Shown piece after piece: positions 15,822 through 24,916 of a DNA stretch of 48,227 bases; the stretch's first letter is position 1; each line of letters starts with the position of its first letter. The notes under the pieces are model-generated. The model ran no database searches and was not told the origin of the DNA. It saw only the letters and a list, made by a program, of their open reading frames with translations. This stretch comes from Embleya sp040605455 (GTDB taxonomy: Bacteria; Actinomycetota; Actinomycetes; Streptomycetales; Streptomycetaceae), in the NCBI RefSeq assembly GCF_040605455.1, contig NZ_JBEXCV010000059.1, forward strand, positions 1 to 48,227, in the 5' to 3' direction. The position numbers and the translations under genes were made by a program.

Positions 15822-18800
15822 TCAGCCTTCGGTGGAGGCGGCCGGAGTTGGGGCGTACCCCTGGCCGAAGTCGCGCAGGATGCGGGTGACGGCGCGGCGG
15901 GCATAGGTGGTCACGCCACCGCCGGAGCCGATGCCACCGTCGGCTCCGGCGCCACCGTCGGCCCCGGCGTCGGCTCCGGCCACCGCCCCGAAGCCGCGGT
16001 CAGAGGCAACCCCACCCGCCCGAAGCCCCCGGAGTACCCTCGCCGCCTCCGCCCGAAAGCGCGGGCTCAGCATCCCGAGCGCCGCAGCGCTTCGCCGAGT
16101 CGAGACGGGCGTCGCGCCCGAGTCGGCCAGAAGACGGCGCAGTTCCCCGGCCGCCTCGTCCACGAACCGAGGACTGAGTTCGCCCAGCAGCCGAGCCGCA
16201 CGAGTGCGCACGTAGGCGCCGGCCGCGGAATCGGCCAGGACGGCCCGCACGGCCTCGGCGGCTTCGGGGACGTACGGCAGACCGAAGTCGAACAGGTGTC
16301 GAGCGATCGAGACGCGGTCGTGGGCGCCGGTGTCGGAGGAGGTGAGCAAGTGGCGGAGGGCGCGGATGCCCTCGGCCTGGTATCCCTGCCCGAGGTGAGC
16401 GAGATTCCTTGCCGCCGTGCCACGAGCCGACGGGGTGAAGTCGGGCGACACGAGGAACGTGCGCAGTCGATCGGCGCCTTCCTCGACGTAATCGATGCCG
16501 AGGCTGCCGAGCGTCTGCGCGGCATGAATGCGGGTGGTGGGGCTCGCCGCCCGATCCGTCGACAAGTCACGCAGCATCCCGTCGACTTCGCTTGTGCTGC
16601 CGCTTTCGATCATGAGGAGCGCGGCTGCTGCCCTGTAGCGCTCGTCGGCATCTCCATGCGGCGCGTCGAGCAACTGCCTCAGTACGTCGCCGGCTTCGGC
16701 GACATACCCCGGTCCGAGCAGGCCGAGGGTTTGTGCGGCCTCCGTGCGTAGAGCCGAGTCGTCATCGGCATCCCGGATGATGGTCCGCAACACCGAGGCC
16801 GGCTCCGCTGCGAAGCCCGGGCCGAGGTCGGACCAGCGCGCGGCGATCTCGACCCGAGATCGCATGTCGGAATCGGGCTCGACCAGGATGGCCTCCAGTA
16901 TCCGCTCGGTCTCCTCGACGTACCCCTGCCCGACGAATGCCAGGAGTCGACCCGCCAATGCGCGGTCGGTGGCCTTCGTCGTCGTGGAGGCGGAGACCTC
17001 CCGGAAAACGTTCACCGCTTCGGTGTGGCACTCCCGCCCGAGAAAGGACACGGCATAGGCGATCCAAGCACGGTCGTTCGCAGTGGCGTCGTGCGCCGCG
17101 AGGAGGGAGCGCAGCGCGCTGGTGCCTTCCGTGCGGAAGGGTTTCCCCCGGCCCGCCAGCGCCTCCGCGGCGCGGCGTCGGTTCGCGATGGCGGTATGCG
17201 GCGCGTGGAGAACGGCACGAAGGACGTTCGCCGCTTCGGCGACACTTTTCGGCTCGACGATGCTGAGGATGCAAGCGTTCTCGATGCGGTCTTGGGCCGA
17301 GGCGTCCGGAGCGGCGAGGAAGACTCGGAGCACCTCTGCCATCCGCGAGCCCTGTTCCGGTGCGATGTTGATCAGGTTCTGCGCGATGGTGTTGCGCAGC
17401 GTATCGGCGGATTCCGGAGCGGCGAACAGTCGACTCAGGACGTCGACGGCCTCCGGCACGAATGCCGCGCCGAGTCGGGACAGGTCCAGGGCGGCGTTCG
17501 CGCGAACCGAGGCGATCGCATCGGGAGCCGTCAGCACCGCACGCAGCCCTTGCACGGCTGCCGGGACGAAGGCGGGCCCGAGCCCGGCCAGACCGACCGC
17601 GGCCCGCCGGCGTTCCTCCCCGCTCGCGTTCGGGGCATCGCGAAGCCCGCCCAACATCGCCGCCGCCTCCGGGATGTACTCCGGGCCCAACTCGCCCAGC
17701 CGTAGGGCGGCTCCGCTTCGCTCGTAGGCGCGCGAGATCGGAGCCTCGAAGACCGCACGGTTGGCGGCCACGGCGTCGACGACGTGCGCCGGGTCGAGCC
17801 GTGCCATGGTTTGCGCGAGTGCACATTGTGCCGATCCCAGGGTCGTGGGCGCCGACAGCAGCCGGCGCAGTGCGTCGAGAGCTTCGGCGAGGCTGTCCGG
17901 CGCCAAGCGGACCAACGTTTCGGCGCTCGCCTCGGCGATGTAGGTCTCGGTGTCGCGCGCGATCAGGTGCGCGCGCAGGAGGCGGATCGCCTCCGCCGCC
18001 TGGTCCGGACCGAGCGCGGCCAAGGACACGACGGCCGTGTGGCGGTCACCGGCACTGGCTTCGGGTGCTGCGAGGACGGCGTGCAGCGCCTCGGCCGCCT
18101 CGGTGAGGTAAGCCGGGCCCAGGTCGGCCAACCACTCCGCGGCATGCGTGCGATCGGTGACGGAGGCGTCCGGAGCCGTCCGGATCGCGCGTAGTGCGTC
18201 GGCGGCCGTCACGTCGTGCTCCGGACCGATTTCCCGCAACGCACGCGCTGCCCGACCGCGCTCCTCAGCGGTGGTGTTCGCGTCGCCGAGAATGCCGCGC
18301 AGCGTCTCGACCGCGGCATCGGTGTGTTCCGGCCCCAGGGCAGCGATTCCCGTCGCGGCATCGATCCGGGCGAGGACGTCCGTCAGTTCCGAGCAGCCGG
18401 CCGTACGCAGGGCCTCGGTCGCCTCGGCGACGTGTTCGGGCCCGCATCGCACCAAAGCCCGCATGGCCGTGACCCGTACAGGTGCGGTGGTGTCGGCCGC
18501 GGCCAGCACGTCGTGCAGGATGTCGGCCGCGGTTGCGGGGTCGTGGGCGATCAGCGATTGGGCTATCCCGACCCGCAGTTCACGATTCGTGTAGCAGCTA
18601 CCGAGGTAGTCGTCGAGGACGCGGCGTATCGCCGGTTCCCGGATCAGCGCCGCTGCGTCGGAGACCACGCGCCGCAGTCGTTCCCATTTCGGCGGCTTGG
18701 TCAGCGTCAGCACCAAGTGGGCGGCGAACGACTCGACGTGCCGGGCCGAAGCGGGAACCCCGCTTGCCAGGAGCTCGCCCATCAGGGCAGCGTAGCCGCC

Positions 18801-21167
18801 GGTTCCTCCGGTCAACCAGGCCAGGACGGCGTCGCCCGACCCGTACCGATGCGCGTGGTGGGTGAGTACGGCGTGGGCGAACAGGTCGCCGGTGACGGCG
18901 CGATGCACCGTGTGGGCCCAGTCGGGATCGGTGGCGTCGAAGCGGGTCGGCAGTCGGTCGGCCCGTACGTCGGCCGCGATGTGTTCGGCGAAGCTGTAGT
19001 GGGTGAAGCGGAGGTAGTCGGTGTGGTGGGTGAAGACACCGGATGTGCCGAGGACCGAGGTGACCAGGGCGGACCATTCGGGGACGTTGCGGCGGGTGGG
19101 GCGGCAGCCGTGGGTGTCGAGCCAGTCGAGGGCGAGGTCGAGCAGGGCTCGGGTGGTGGCGGTCGGGTCGGTGACCACGGTGACGGCCAGGTGCTCGACG
19201 AGTTGGGCTCGGTGTTCGAACAGGAAGGCGGCGCTTGCCCGGTGCACGGCCGGGCGCAGGGTCCAGCGGTGCAGGACGGTTTGTTGCTGCTCGTGGACCT
19301 CTTCCAGGTGCGCTTCGGTCAGGAGCGTGAAGTAGTCGCAGTAGAGCGTGAATCGGCTGCCGGGGAGCGGTGTTCCGGGGTGTTTGCGGTAGACGAGCGC
19401 GGCCACGGTGGCCAGCAGTGGGACACGGACCAGGTCCCGGATCCCGGCCGCCTCCGTCTGGCGCAGGAAGCCGTCGGCCAGTACCGCCCCGTCCGCGTGG
19501 TCGCGGAACCAGCGATGCGCGAACTCGCGCAACTGATCGCGGTCGAAAGGCTCCAGAGTGTATGTCCCGGTCGCCGCGTGTTGCAGCGGAGCCAATTCGT
19601 CGTTGGGCAGCGGGCGGGTGGTGATCAGCAACCGGAAGCGGCCGTCGGGATTTCGGACCCGGCCGGCCAACTCGGCGACCAGCGCGCGTCGGCGCTCCGG
19701 ATCGGTGATCTCGTCGAGGCCGTCGACGATCAGCAGGCAGGTGGTGCCCTCGGGCAGGTTCTCCAGCAAGTCGTCCGGAAGGGCGTAGTCCAGATGCGGG
19801 GCCAGTTCGTCGGACAGGATTCGAACCAGGCGCGGGATCAGCGCGCTGCGGTCGGCGGCCAGTCGGCCGGCCGTGACGCGAAGCGGCAACAGCCGTTCGG
19901 GGCAGGCCCTCTGCCCGGTGTGCGCCGGGCCTTCGGGGCCGGTCGTGGCGTCGGCCGCCTGCGTCGAGCGCGCCGCGTAGTCGGCCGCCAGGGACGCCGC
20001 CAGCTGCAGACTCAGCGTGGATTTGCCCTGGCCCGCGCCGCCGGTGATCAGGACGTGGCGGTGCAGCCCGAGGGTGTCCTCGGCGGCCCGCGCGGGGGCC
20101 ACCGGTTGTACGGCCGGCTCCGTGGGCACGAAGTGGTGCTTGCGGCGCTCCGCGTCGTGGCGGCCGTGCTCGTGGTCCCGGAAGTCCTCGCGGGTTTCGA
20201 CCGTGGTGCCGGTGGTCGTCGGTGCGCTGCGGGCCTGTTGGCGTACGTACACGGTGGCCAGGCCGTCGAGCGGGGCGTCGTACAGTCGATAGGTGAAGTT
20301 GCGTGCGGCGATGGTCTGCGCGTGCAGCAACTCCTGTATGTGTGGCGGCAATCCGGGCGCGTGATCGGCGGCCGCCGGGTGCCGGTTCCAACCCAGTACG
20401 ATCCGGGCCCCATGGTCGTCGTTGCGCTGGTGCGGCGCCGGGAAGCCCGACTCCGACAACACGCGGTGCAGGTGGGTGTGCACGGTGGCCAGGTCCAATG
20501 CCCGCGGCCCACCCGGGACACCGTGCTCCAGGACGTCGATCAACCGGCCGGTGAAGGCCGTGTATCGCTCACCCGCAGGGGCGATCGCCTGCCGGGTCGC
20601 CGAGGCGGCGGCCAGGACGTAGGTGCCCTCCACCCGGGAGAGTTCGGTTAGTCGGGCGTCCTCGGGGCCCATCGCGCCGGTCAGGGCGCGGCCGGCGAAG
20701 CAGCAGTCCAGGAGGACCGCCTTGGCGGGGACGCGGCGGGCCGAGCGCAGCACGTTGCGGACGTCCTGGAAGGGCAGCGTGGTGTAGGCCCGGTCGGGCC
20801 GGCAGCGCGGCAGGGACAGAAGCAGGTCATCGGTGTCCGGCGAGATCAGGCCGTGGCCGGCGTAGTACAGGAGCACCAGGTCGGTCGCGGCGGCGGCTGC
20901 GTCGGTCAGCGCGTCCAGGACCTCGTCACGGTGTTCGGGCTGTTCGATCACCACACAGTTCTGCGCAGGCACCCCCCACACCTGCGGGTCGGTGAGCAAC
21001 TCCCGCAGGCGGGACAGGTTTCGGGCCACCGCCGGCAGCGGCGCCAGGTGCGCGAAGTCGTGCGCGCCGACCAGCACCACCCGAGAGCCCTGCGGATCGT
21101 GCGGCGCGGCACTCACGTTGTCCCAGCCCGGCCGCCGATTCGGTCGCCGCTGCGCACACGCATCCAT
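15822..21167 (-). CDS. Caspase-NACHT-HEAT STAND protein
   Basis: This 1781-residue protein joins three modules. Residues about 28-260 form a caspase-like C14 protease: His105 in YYAGHG and Cys156 in LLDCCFAG are the catalytic dyad in metacaspase style. Residues about 370-720 form a NACHT NTPase: Walker A GGAGQGKST with Lys382, Walker B LLIVDGLDE (478-486) and the sensor strand LLITTRP. Residues 878-1705 are 23 consecutive HEAT-like repeats of exactly 36 residues, plus a disrupted 24th. By analogy with bacterial NACHT/STAND sensors, the repeats would bind a ligand, the NTPase oligomerise, and the protease act as effector; this is inference. ATG 21167 abuts a GGGGG run with almost no spacing, so GTG 21116 is a serious alternative. 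No signal peptide or membrane segment is seen, and no dedicated partner gene is adjacent. Confidence 0.92.
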   Translation of the reverse strand: MDACAQRRPNRRPGWDNVSAAPHDPQGSRVVLVGAHDFAHLAPLPAVARNLSRLRELLTDPQVWGVPAQNCVVIEQPEHRDEVLDALTDAAAAATDLVLLYYAGHGLISPDTDDLLLSLPRCRPDRAYTTLPFQDVRNVLRSARRVPAKAVLLDCCFAGRALTGAMGPEDARLTELSRVEGTYVLAAASATRQAIAPAGERYTAFTGRLIDVLEHGVPGGPRALDLATVHTHLHRVLSESGFPAPHQRNDDHGARIVLGWNRHPAAADHAPGLPPHIQELLHAQTIAARNFTYRLYDAPLDGLATVYVRQQARSAPTTTGTTVETREDFRDHEHGRHDAERRKHHFVPTEPAVQPVAPARAAEDTLGLHRHVLITGGAGQGKSTLSLQLAASLAADYAARSTQAADATTGPEGPAHTGQRACPERLLPLRVTAGRLAADRSALIPRLVRILSDELAPHLDYALPDDLLENLPEGTTCLLIVDGLDEITDPERRRALVAELAGRVRNPDGRFRLLITTRPLPNDELAPLQHAATGTYTLEPFDRDQLREFAHRWFRDHADGAVLADGFLRQTEAAGIRDLVRVPLLATVAALVYRKHPGTPLPGSRFTLYCDYFTLLTEAHLEEVHEQQQTVLHRWTLRPAVHRASAAFLFEHRAQLVEHLAVTVVTDPTATTRALLDLALDWLDTHGCRPTRRNVPEWSALVTSVLGTSGVFTHHTDYLRFTHYSFAEHIAADVRADRLPTRFDATDPDWAHTVHRAVTGDLFAHAVLTHHAHRYGSGDAVLAWLTGGTGGYAALMGELLASGVPASARHVESFAAHLVLTLTKPPKWERLRRVVSDAAALIREPAIRRVLDDYLGSCYTNRELRVGIAQSLIAHDPATAADILHDVLAAADTTAPVRVTAMRALVRCGPEHVAEATEALRTAGCSELTDVLARIDAATGIAALGPEHTDAAVETLRGILGDANTTAEERGRAARALREIGPEHDVTAADALRAIRTAPDASVTDRTHAAEWLADLGPAYLTEAAEALHAVLAAPEASAGDRHTAVVSLAALGPDQAAEAIRLLRAHLIARDTETYIAEASAETLVRLAPDSLAEALDALRRLLSAPTTLGSAQCALAQTMARLDPAHVVDAVAANRAVFEAPISRAYERSGAALRLGELGPEYIPEAAAMLGGLRDAPNASGEERRRAAVGLAGLGPAFVPAAVQGLRAVLTAPDAIASVRANAALDLSRLGAAFVPEAVDVLSRLFAAPESADTLRNTIAQNLINIAPEQGSRMAEVLRVFLAAPDASAQDRIENACILSIVEPKSVAEAANVLRAVLHAPHTAIANRRRAAEALAGRGKPFRTEGTSALRSLLAAHDATANDRAWIAYAVSFLGRECHTEAVNVFREVSASTTTKATDRALAGRLLAFVGQGYVEETERILEAILVEPDSDMRSRVEIAARWSDLGPGFAAEPASVLRTIIRDADDDSALRTEAAQTLGLLGPGYVAEAGDVLRQLLDAPHGDADERYRAAAALLMIESGSTSEVDGMLRDLSTDRAASPTTRIHAAQTLGSLGIDYVEEGADRLRTFLVSPDFTPSARGTAARNLAHLGQGYQAEGIRALRHLLTSSDTGAHDRVSIARHLFDFGLPYVPEAAEAVRAVLADSAAGAYVRTRAARLLGELSPRFVDEAAGELRRLLADSGATPVSTRRSAAALGMLSPRFRAEAARVLRGLRAGGVASDRGFGAVAGADAGADGGAGADGGIGSGGGVTTYARRAVTRILRDFGQGYAPTPAASTEG
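16053..18536 (-). repeat. 23 gap-free 36-residue (108-bp) HEAT-like repeats
   Basis: Residues 878-1705 of the caspase-NACHT protein divide into 23 units of exactly 36 residues without one insertion or deletion. The typical pattern is EA...LR.LL.APDA, then a D/E-R..AA..L..LGP.YV turn. Units differ at many surface positions, so this is not a recent DNA amplification, although length is strictly kept. Unit 24 (from residue 1706) is split by about 31 Gly/Ala/Asp-rich residues before its second helix (ARRAVTRILRDFGQGY) resumes. Confidence 0.9.
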
Positions 21168-21655
21168 CCCCCTTGGCCGAGAGCGAGCAGCTCAGCGTAG
21201 TGCGCGCGAAGGGCGGGGGAGGTGTGGATCGTGCCGGCGGCGGCGGCGGCGGTGGAGCGGGTGCGTGGTCGGTGGCGGGGGCGGCTCTGCGGGTGGCGCG
21301 CCGAGCGTATTCCGACGATTCGTCCGAGGGTTGGCGGTATGGGTACGAAGTCGGCGGGTTGGGACGTGGCCGAGCTGGTGGATGCGGTGGAGCGGGCTTG
21401 GGGTGGGCGGTTTCGCCCGGGCGCCGAACAGGAACGAGCGGAGCCGGCCCCGAGTCGGCCGGGTGCCGCCGGGAGAGTGCCTCCGCGCCTGCGCGAGTAC
21501 ACCGGGCGGGGTCCGTCGCGAGTGTGTCCCAGGCGTGCTGCGGGCGGGTCACAGGCCGGATCGAGGCGTGACGTTCGTCCGGCGGCGATCGTTTCTTCAA
21601 CCGAACGTTTGCAGCCGCAAGAAGGCTCTTGTCCCCGTTCGAGTTGGAGGCCGTC
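21168..21655. other. Divergent intergenic region between the STAND and HIT genes
   Basis: This 488-base stretch should contain both divergent promoters. One plus-strand frame from ATG 21339 begins like protein (MGTKSAGWDVAELVDAVERA) behind a GAGGG purine run but turns into Arg/Pro-rich nonsense after about 35 residues, so it may be a gene remnant. From 21580 the composition is less GC-rich. No clear promoter boxes or repeats were seen. Confidence 0.4.
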
Positions 21656-22261
21656 GTGTGTGGATCCCAGGTGCCCGGACCGCGCCCGCCGGCCGCGTCC
21701 ACCTGGCCGGAGCGGTATGCGGAACCCGCGGTCGGCGCGGCCTGTTCGATGTGCGAGAAGGACTTCACCGCACCCGACATCGGCTGGGGGCTGTTGCTCA
21801 GGCGCGGCGTGTACGGCAACGCGTATCTGTGGCGCGCCGGTCGGGTGCGCGGCTACGTCGTGGTGGTCTGGACCGGTGGACACGTCGCGCGACTGACCGC
21901 GCTGTCCGCCCGCCAACTCGCGGGCTTCATGGCCGAGGTGACCTCGGCCGGACGCGCGATCGAGGCGCACTATCGGCCGGTGCCCAAGATCAACGTATCG
22001 CTGCTGGAAAACGACATCCCGCACCTGCACGCACATCTGATCCCACGTGACCCCGACGAACCGACACCGGAACGCGCCCCGGCGTTCGCCCACCTCGAAC
22101 ACGACCACCAGGACGAGGACGGGCTCCAGTCCGACGCCGCGGCGTTGCGCGCGCTTTTGGCCTATACGGGGGCAACCCATGGTGTGGCCACGGGAGATGG
22201 ACCGTGCGACGACAGCGTCGGAGGGGGATCGGCCGACCCGGGCGGGGGTGCGGGGTCGTGA
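21656..22261 (+). CDS. HIT-family nucleotide-binding protein
   Basis: This 201-residue histidine-triad protein carries the family motif as NDIPHLHAHLIPR, i.e. H-x-H-x-H with small/hydrophobic spacers. HIT proteins hydrolyse or transfer nucleotides at the alpha phosphate (AMP-lysine hydrolases, Ap4A-type enzymes). A CSMCEKDF segment near residue 40 resembles the N-terminal Cys pair of actinobacterial HIT proteins. GTG 21656 is chosen because GGAGG stands 5 bases before it; the TTG at 21629 has none. The C-terminal 45 residues are Asp/Gly-rich and poorly conserved-looking. It diverges from the caspase-NACHT gene; a functional link is only positional. Confidence 0.85.
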   Translation: MCGSQVPGPRPPAASTWPERYAEPAVGAACSMCEKDFTAPDIGWGLLLRRGVYGNAYLWRAGRVRGYVVVVWTGGHVARLTALSARQLAGFMAEVTSAGRAIEAHYRPVPKINVSLLENDIPHLHAHLIPRDPDEPTPERAPAFAHLEHDHQDEDGLQSDAAALRALLAYTGATHGVATGDGPCDDSVGGGSADPGGGAGS

Positions 22262-22526
22262 ACGGCGGACGGACGGCGGCGTCGAGGGTATCGGGGGTGG
22301 GTCCCGCCGTTGGCCTGCCGGACCAGGTCATCACCGTGCCGTGCGATGTCGACGGGCATGCCCCACTCGCGCAACTTGCGGCTTCAGGTCTGGTCGGTGC
22401 CGTCCTGCCGCAGGTGTCCCTCCCGGCTGACGCCGTGGATGCGAACTCTCGTTGGTCCTGGTCCGATGCCCCCTGGCCGGTTGCGGCAAGAGGGCATCGG
22501 ACCAGTCGCGCGGGGTGGGCGGTGTG

Positions 22527-22892
22527 TCAGGTGGTGATGGTGGCGACGGGTTCGAGGCCGTAGGTGCGGGCGTAGCCGTTCTCGGTGCCGACGAGGAGGT
22601 CGATGACCTCGAAGTAGCGGTCCCAGAACGGGGTTTCGCGCAGTGCGTCGATGAGGAGCTGATAGGCGTGGTGGTCTTCGGCTTCCCACACCCAGATGTC
22701 GGTGACGCGCGCGGAGTAGAACTCCGTGTCGTAGAAGCGTGACCGGACACCGGTGGTCTTGGCCTTGATGGCCGGCAGGACCTGGGAGGTGAAGGCGTCC
22801 ACGCGTTCCTGGACGGTCAGGGCGAGCCACTCGGGTGTGGTCTTGACGAGCATGAACGCCGTGACCGGCGGTTCGGTTTCCTCAGCGGGCAT
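22527..22892 (-). CDS. Darcynin-family protein
   Basis: The 121-residue protein matches the darcynin family: AFMLVKTTPEWLALTVQERVDAF at the N-terminus, then FYDTEFYSARVTDIWVWEAED and a C-terminal LRETPFWDRYFEVIDLLVGTENGYA. It is a small dimeric alpha/beta (ferredoxin-like) fold without a known reaction. ATG 22892 has GGAGG eight bases upstream. It stands 72 bases downstream of the NAD(P)-binding reductase gene on the same strand, so both are probably co-transcribed from the promoter shared with the LysR regulator. Confidence 0.85.
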   Translation of the reverse strand: MPAEETEPPVTAFMLVKTTPEWLALTVQERVDAFTSQVLPAIKAKTTGVRSRFYDTEFYSARVTDIWVWEAEDHHAYQLLIDALRETPFWDRYFEVIDLLVGTENGYARTYGLEPVATITT

Positions 22893-22964
22893 CAGGACGC
22901 CTCCAAAGGCATAGGTGGTCTTGGTGCGCTGGGCACCATGTGTTCCGGCGACGGGTGGTGGGCC

Positions 22965-23858
22965 TCAGGAGAGGACGGCGGGCTTGAGGGTCTGGGCGCA
23001 CCACTGCTCGAAGCCGGTGGGGGAGGCGGTGTCCGGGGTGCGGGCGACGCCGGCGTCGAGGCCTTCGTCCTTGGCCCGCTTCATGTCGACGATGCCTTGG
23101 ACGAATGCCTCGTTGAGGCCGTAGCCGACGAGGGTTGTGTACAGCTCGTCGAGCGGCTGGCGTTCGTAGCGGACGGGGCGGCCGAACTGTTCGGTCATGA
23201 TGCGGGCCAGGTCGTTGGGGGACAGGTCCTGCGGCCCGAGGACCGGGATGTTGTCGGTACCGGTCCACGAGCGGTCCAGCAGCAGGCCGGCTGCGGCGGC
23301 CGCGATGTCGGCGACAGCGACGAGGGGAGCCTTGCGGTCGGCGTCGACGGTGTCGGTGAAGACGCCCTTGTCGCGGATCGAGTCGGCCTCCTCCAGGAAA
23401 TTCTCGAAGAAGGACGGGCAGGCCAGGGCCCGGTAGGCGACGCCGGTGTCGGCGATGAGGTCGTCCATGGCGAGGGAGGCGGTGACGACGCCGGCCCGGT
23501 CGGCGAGCGCGGTGCCGCGGCCGAGCGCGGAGACGCCGACGACGTGCCCGACGCCGTGGGCGGCGAGCGCCTTCGCGGCGGGGCGGGTGAAACCGCTCCA
23601 GGCGTCCGCCGGGGCCAGGGAGGAGTCCGGGGGGACGAGCCAGAAGACGGCGTCCGCACCCTCGAAGGCCCGGTCGAGAACCTCGGCTTCCGCGTGCGAG
23701 CCGGTGACCACCTCGACGCGTCCGCGCGCCGCGTCCGGAAGCCGGGCGGGATCGCGCACGATCACGCGCAGTTCCTCGCCCGCGGCGGGGGCGGACTCCA
23801 GGAGCCGGGAGAGCAGGTGACGGCCGATGTTCCCGGTGGGAGCGGTAATGACGATCAT
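22965..23858 (-). CDS. NmrA/SDR-a-type NAD(P)-binding oxidoreductase
   Basis: The 297-residue protein opens with a Rossmann motif MIVITAPTGNIGRHLL (T/GxxGxxG) and continues with VVTGSHAEAEVLDRAFEGADAVFWL, HVVGVSALG and YRALACPSFFENFLEEADSIRDKG, which are typical of NmrA-like atypical short-chain dehydrogenases such as NAD(P)H-quinone reductases of the QorB type. No Tyr-x-x-x-Lys catalytic pair is visible, as usual for this group. It likely senses or reduces using NAD(P)H. ATG 23858 starts the first strand. It is divergent from a LysR gene 107 bases away, the classical arrangement for LysR control. Confidence 0.9.
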   Translation of the reverse strand: MIVITAPTGNIGRHLLSRLLESAPAAGEELRVIVRDPARLPDAARGRVEVVTGSHAEAEVLDRAFEGADAVFWLVPPDSSLAPADAWSGFTRPAAKALAAHGVGHVVGVSALGRGTALADRAGVVTASLAMDDLIADTGVAYRALACPSFFENFLEEADSIRDKGVFTDTVDADRKAPLVAVADIAAAAAGLLLDRSWTGTDNIPVLGPQDLSPNDLARIMTEQFGRPVRYERQPLDELYTTLVGYGLNEAFVQGIVDMKRAKDEGLDAGVARTPDTASPTGFEQWCAQTLKPAVLS

Positions 23859-23965
23859 GAAAACCTCGTAGGTCGTGCCGGTTCGGTACGCCTCTCATCC
23901 TGCTGAGGGCCTCCGTGCTGCCACAATGGGAACTTCGGCACGGAATCATTGACTGAAATGGAATA
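23859..23965. promoter_or_regulatory. Divergent promoter region with possible LysR box
   Basis: The 107 bases between the reductase and LysR genes are the least GC-rich part of the locus. TCATTGACTGAAATG at 23946-23960 fits the LysR T-N11-A pattern with imperfect dyad arms TCATT/AAATG. It lies very near the regulator's start, as expected for autorepression. It was identified by eye only. Confidence 0.35.
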
Positions 23966-24916
23966 ATGCTGGTGAGCAGCCCGGATCCGGTCATCGACGC
24001 CAACCTCGCCATCGCGCTGGATGCTCTGCTGGCCGAGCACAGCGTGACCCGCGCCGCCGCACGTCTGCACACCTCGCCCGCCGCCATGAGCCGCACCCTC
24101 GCCCGTCTGCGCCGCATCCTCCAGGACCCCCTCCTGGTCCGGGCCGGACAGACCATGGTCCCCACCCCACGCGCCCAGTCCCTGCGCGAGGAAGCCGCCG
24201 CAGTGGTTCGCAGCCTCGGAGCGCTGCTCAGCCCTGGCGCGAGCGTCGACCCGGCAAGCCTCCGCAGCACTTTCACCCTCCAAGCCGCCGACCTGGTCGG
24301 CGCGGCACTGGCCCCCGGGCTGCTGCAACTGGCCCAGCGGGAGGCACCGGGGGTCTCGTTCCGGATCCGAGCCGAGGAACTGGAGGCCGGCCCCGCGCTG
24401 CGGGACGGCCGGATCGACTTGGAGATCGGATCCATCGACCACGTGGACCCCGAAACCCAGATCGAAGAACTGGTCAGCCTCCGAATGGTGGCGGCCGTCC
24501 GGCCCGGCCATCCGCTCACCGAAGGGCCACTGACCCCGGTCCGGCTTGCTGCCGCCCAGCACGTCGCGGTCAGCCGCCGGGGCCGGTTCACCGGTCCCCT
24601 CGACACCGCCCTGGCCGAGCAGAACCTCCACCGGCGGGTCAGCGTCGTCCTGCCCAGCCACCTCGCCGCAATGACCCTCGCCACCCGCAGCGACATCGTC
24701 TGCCTCGTACCTGCCGCACCCCCCGGCGCCGCCCCCTCACCCCTCACCGAAGACGCCACCGCCCTCGGACTGCGCCTCCTCGACATCCCCCTGGCACTGC
24801 CACCACTGACCATCGGCATGGCCTGGCACCCCCGACACACAACCGACGGAGCCCACCACTGGCTCCGCAACGCCATCCGCCGAACCCTTCGCACACCGGG
24901 AAGCCCAACCACATGA
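23966..24916 (+). CDS. LysR-family transcriptional regulator
   Basis: The 316-residue protein has an N-terminal winged helix-turn-helix (residues about 11-70: IALDALLAEHSVTRAAARLHTSPAAMSRTLARLRRIL, then DPLLVRAGQTMVPTPRA) and a LysR substrate-binding domain (about 95-305). The deep helix-turn-helix sequence is diagnostic of the family. It is expected to control the divergent reductase-darcynin pair in response to an unknown, perhaps redox-active, effector. ATG 23966 is used; GTG 23972 is an alternative, and no strong ribosome site is seen, so the message may have a short leader. Confidence 0.92.
   Translation: MLVSSPDPVIDANLAIALDALLAEHSVTRAAARLHTSPAAMSRTLARLRRILQDPLLVRAGQTMVPTPRAQSLREEAAAVVRSLGALLSPGASVDPASLRSTFTLQAADLVGAALAPGLLQLAQREAPGVSFRIRAEELEAGPALRDGRIDLEIGSIDHVDPETQIEELVSLRMVAAVRPGHPLTEGPLTPVRLAAAQHVAVSRRGRFTGPLDTALAEQNLHRRVSVVLPSHLAAMTLATRSDIVCLVPAAPPGAAPSPLTEDATALGLRLLDIPLALPPLTIGMAWHPRHTTDGAHHWLRNAIRRTLRTPGSPTT

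Noticed and set aside
18216..20651. 811-codon plus-strand frame inside the caspase-NACHT gene
   Set aside because: Composition is Gly/Val/Arg/Gln-rich without domain motifs; it is the antisense shadow of the NACHT/HEAT coding region.
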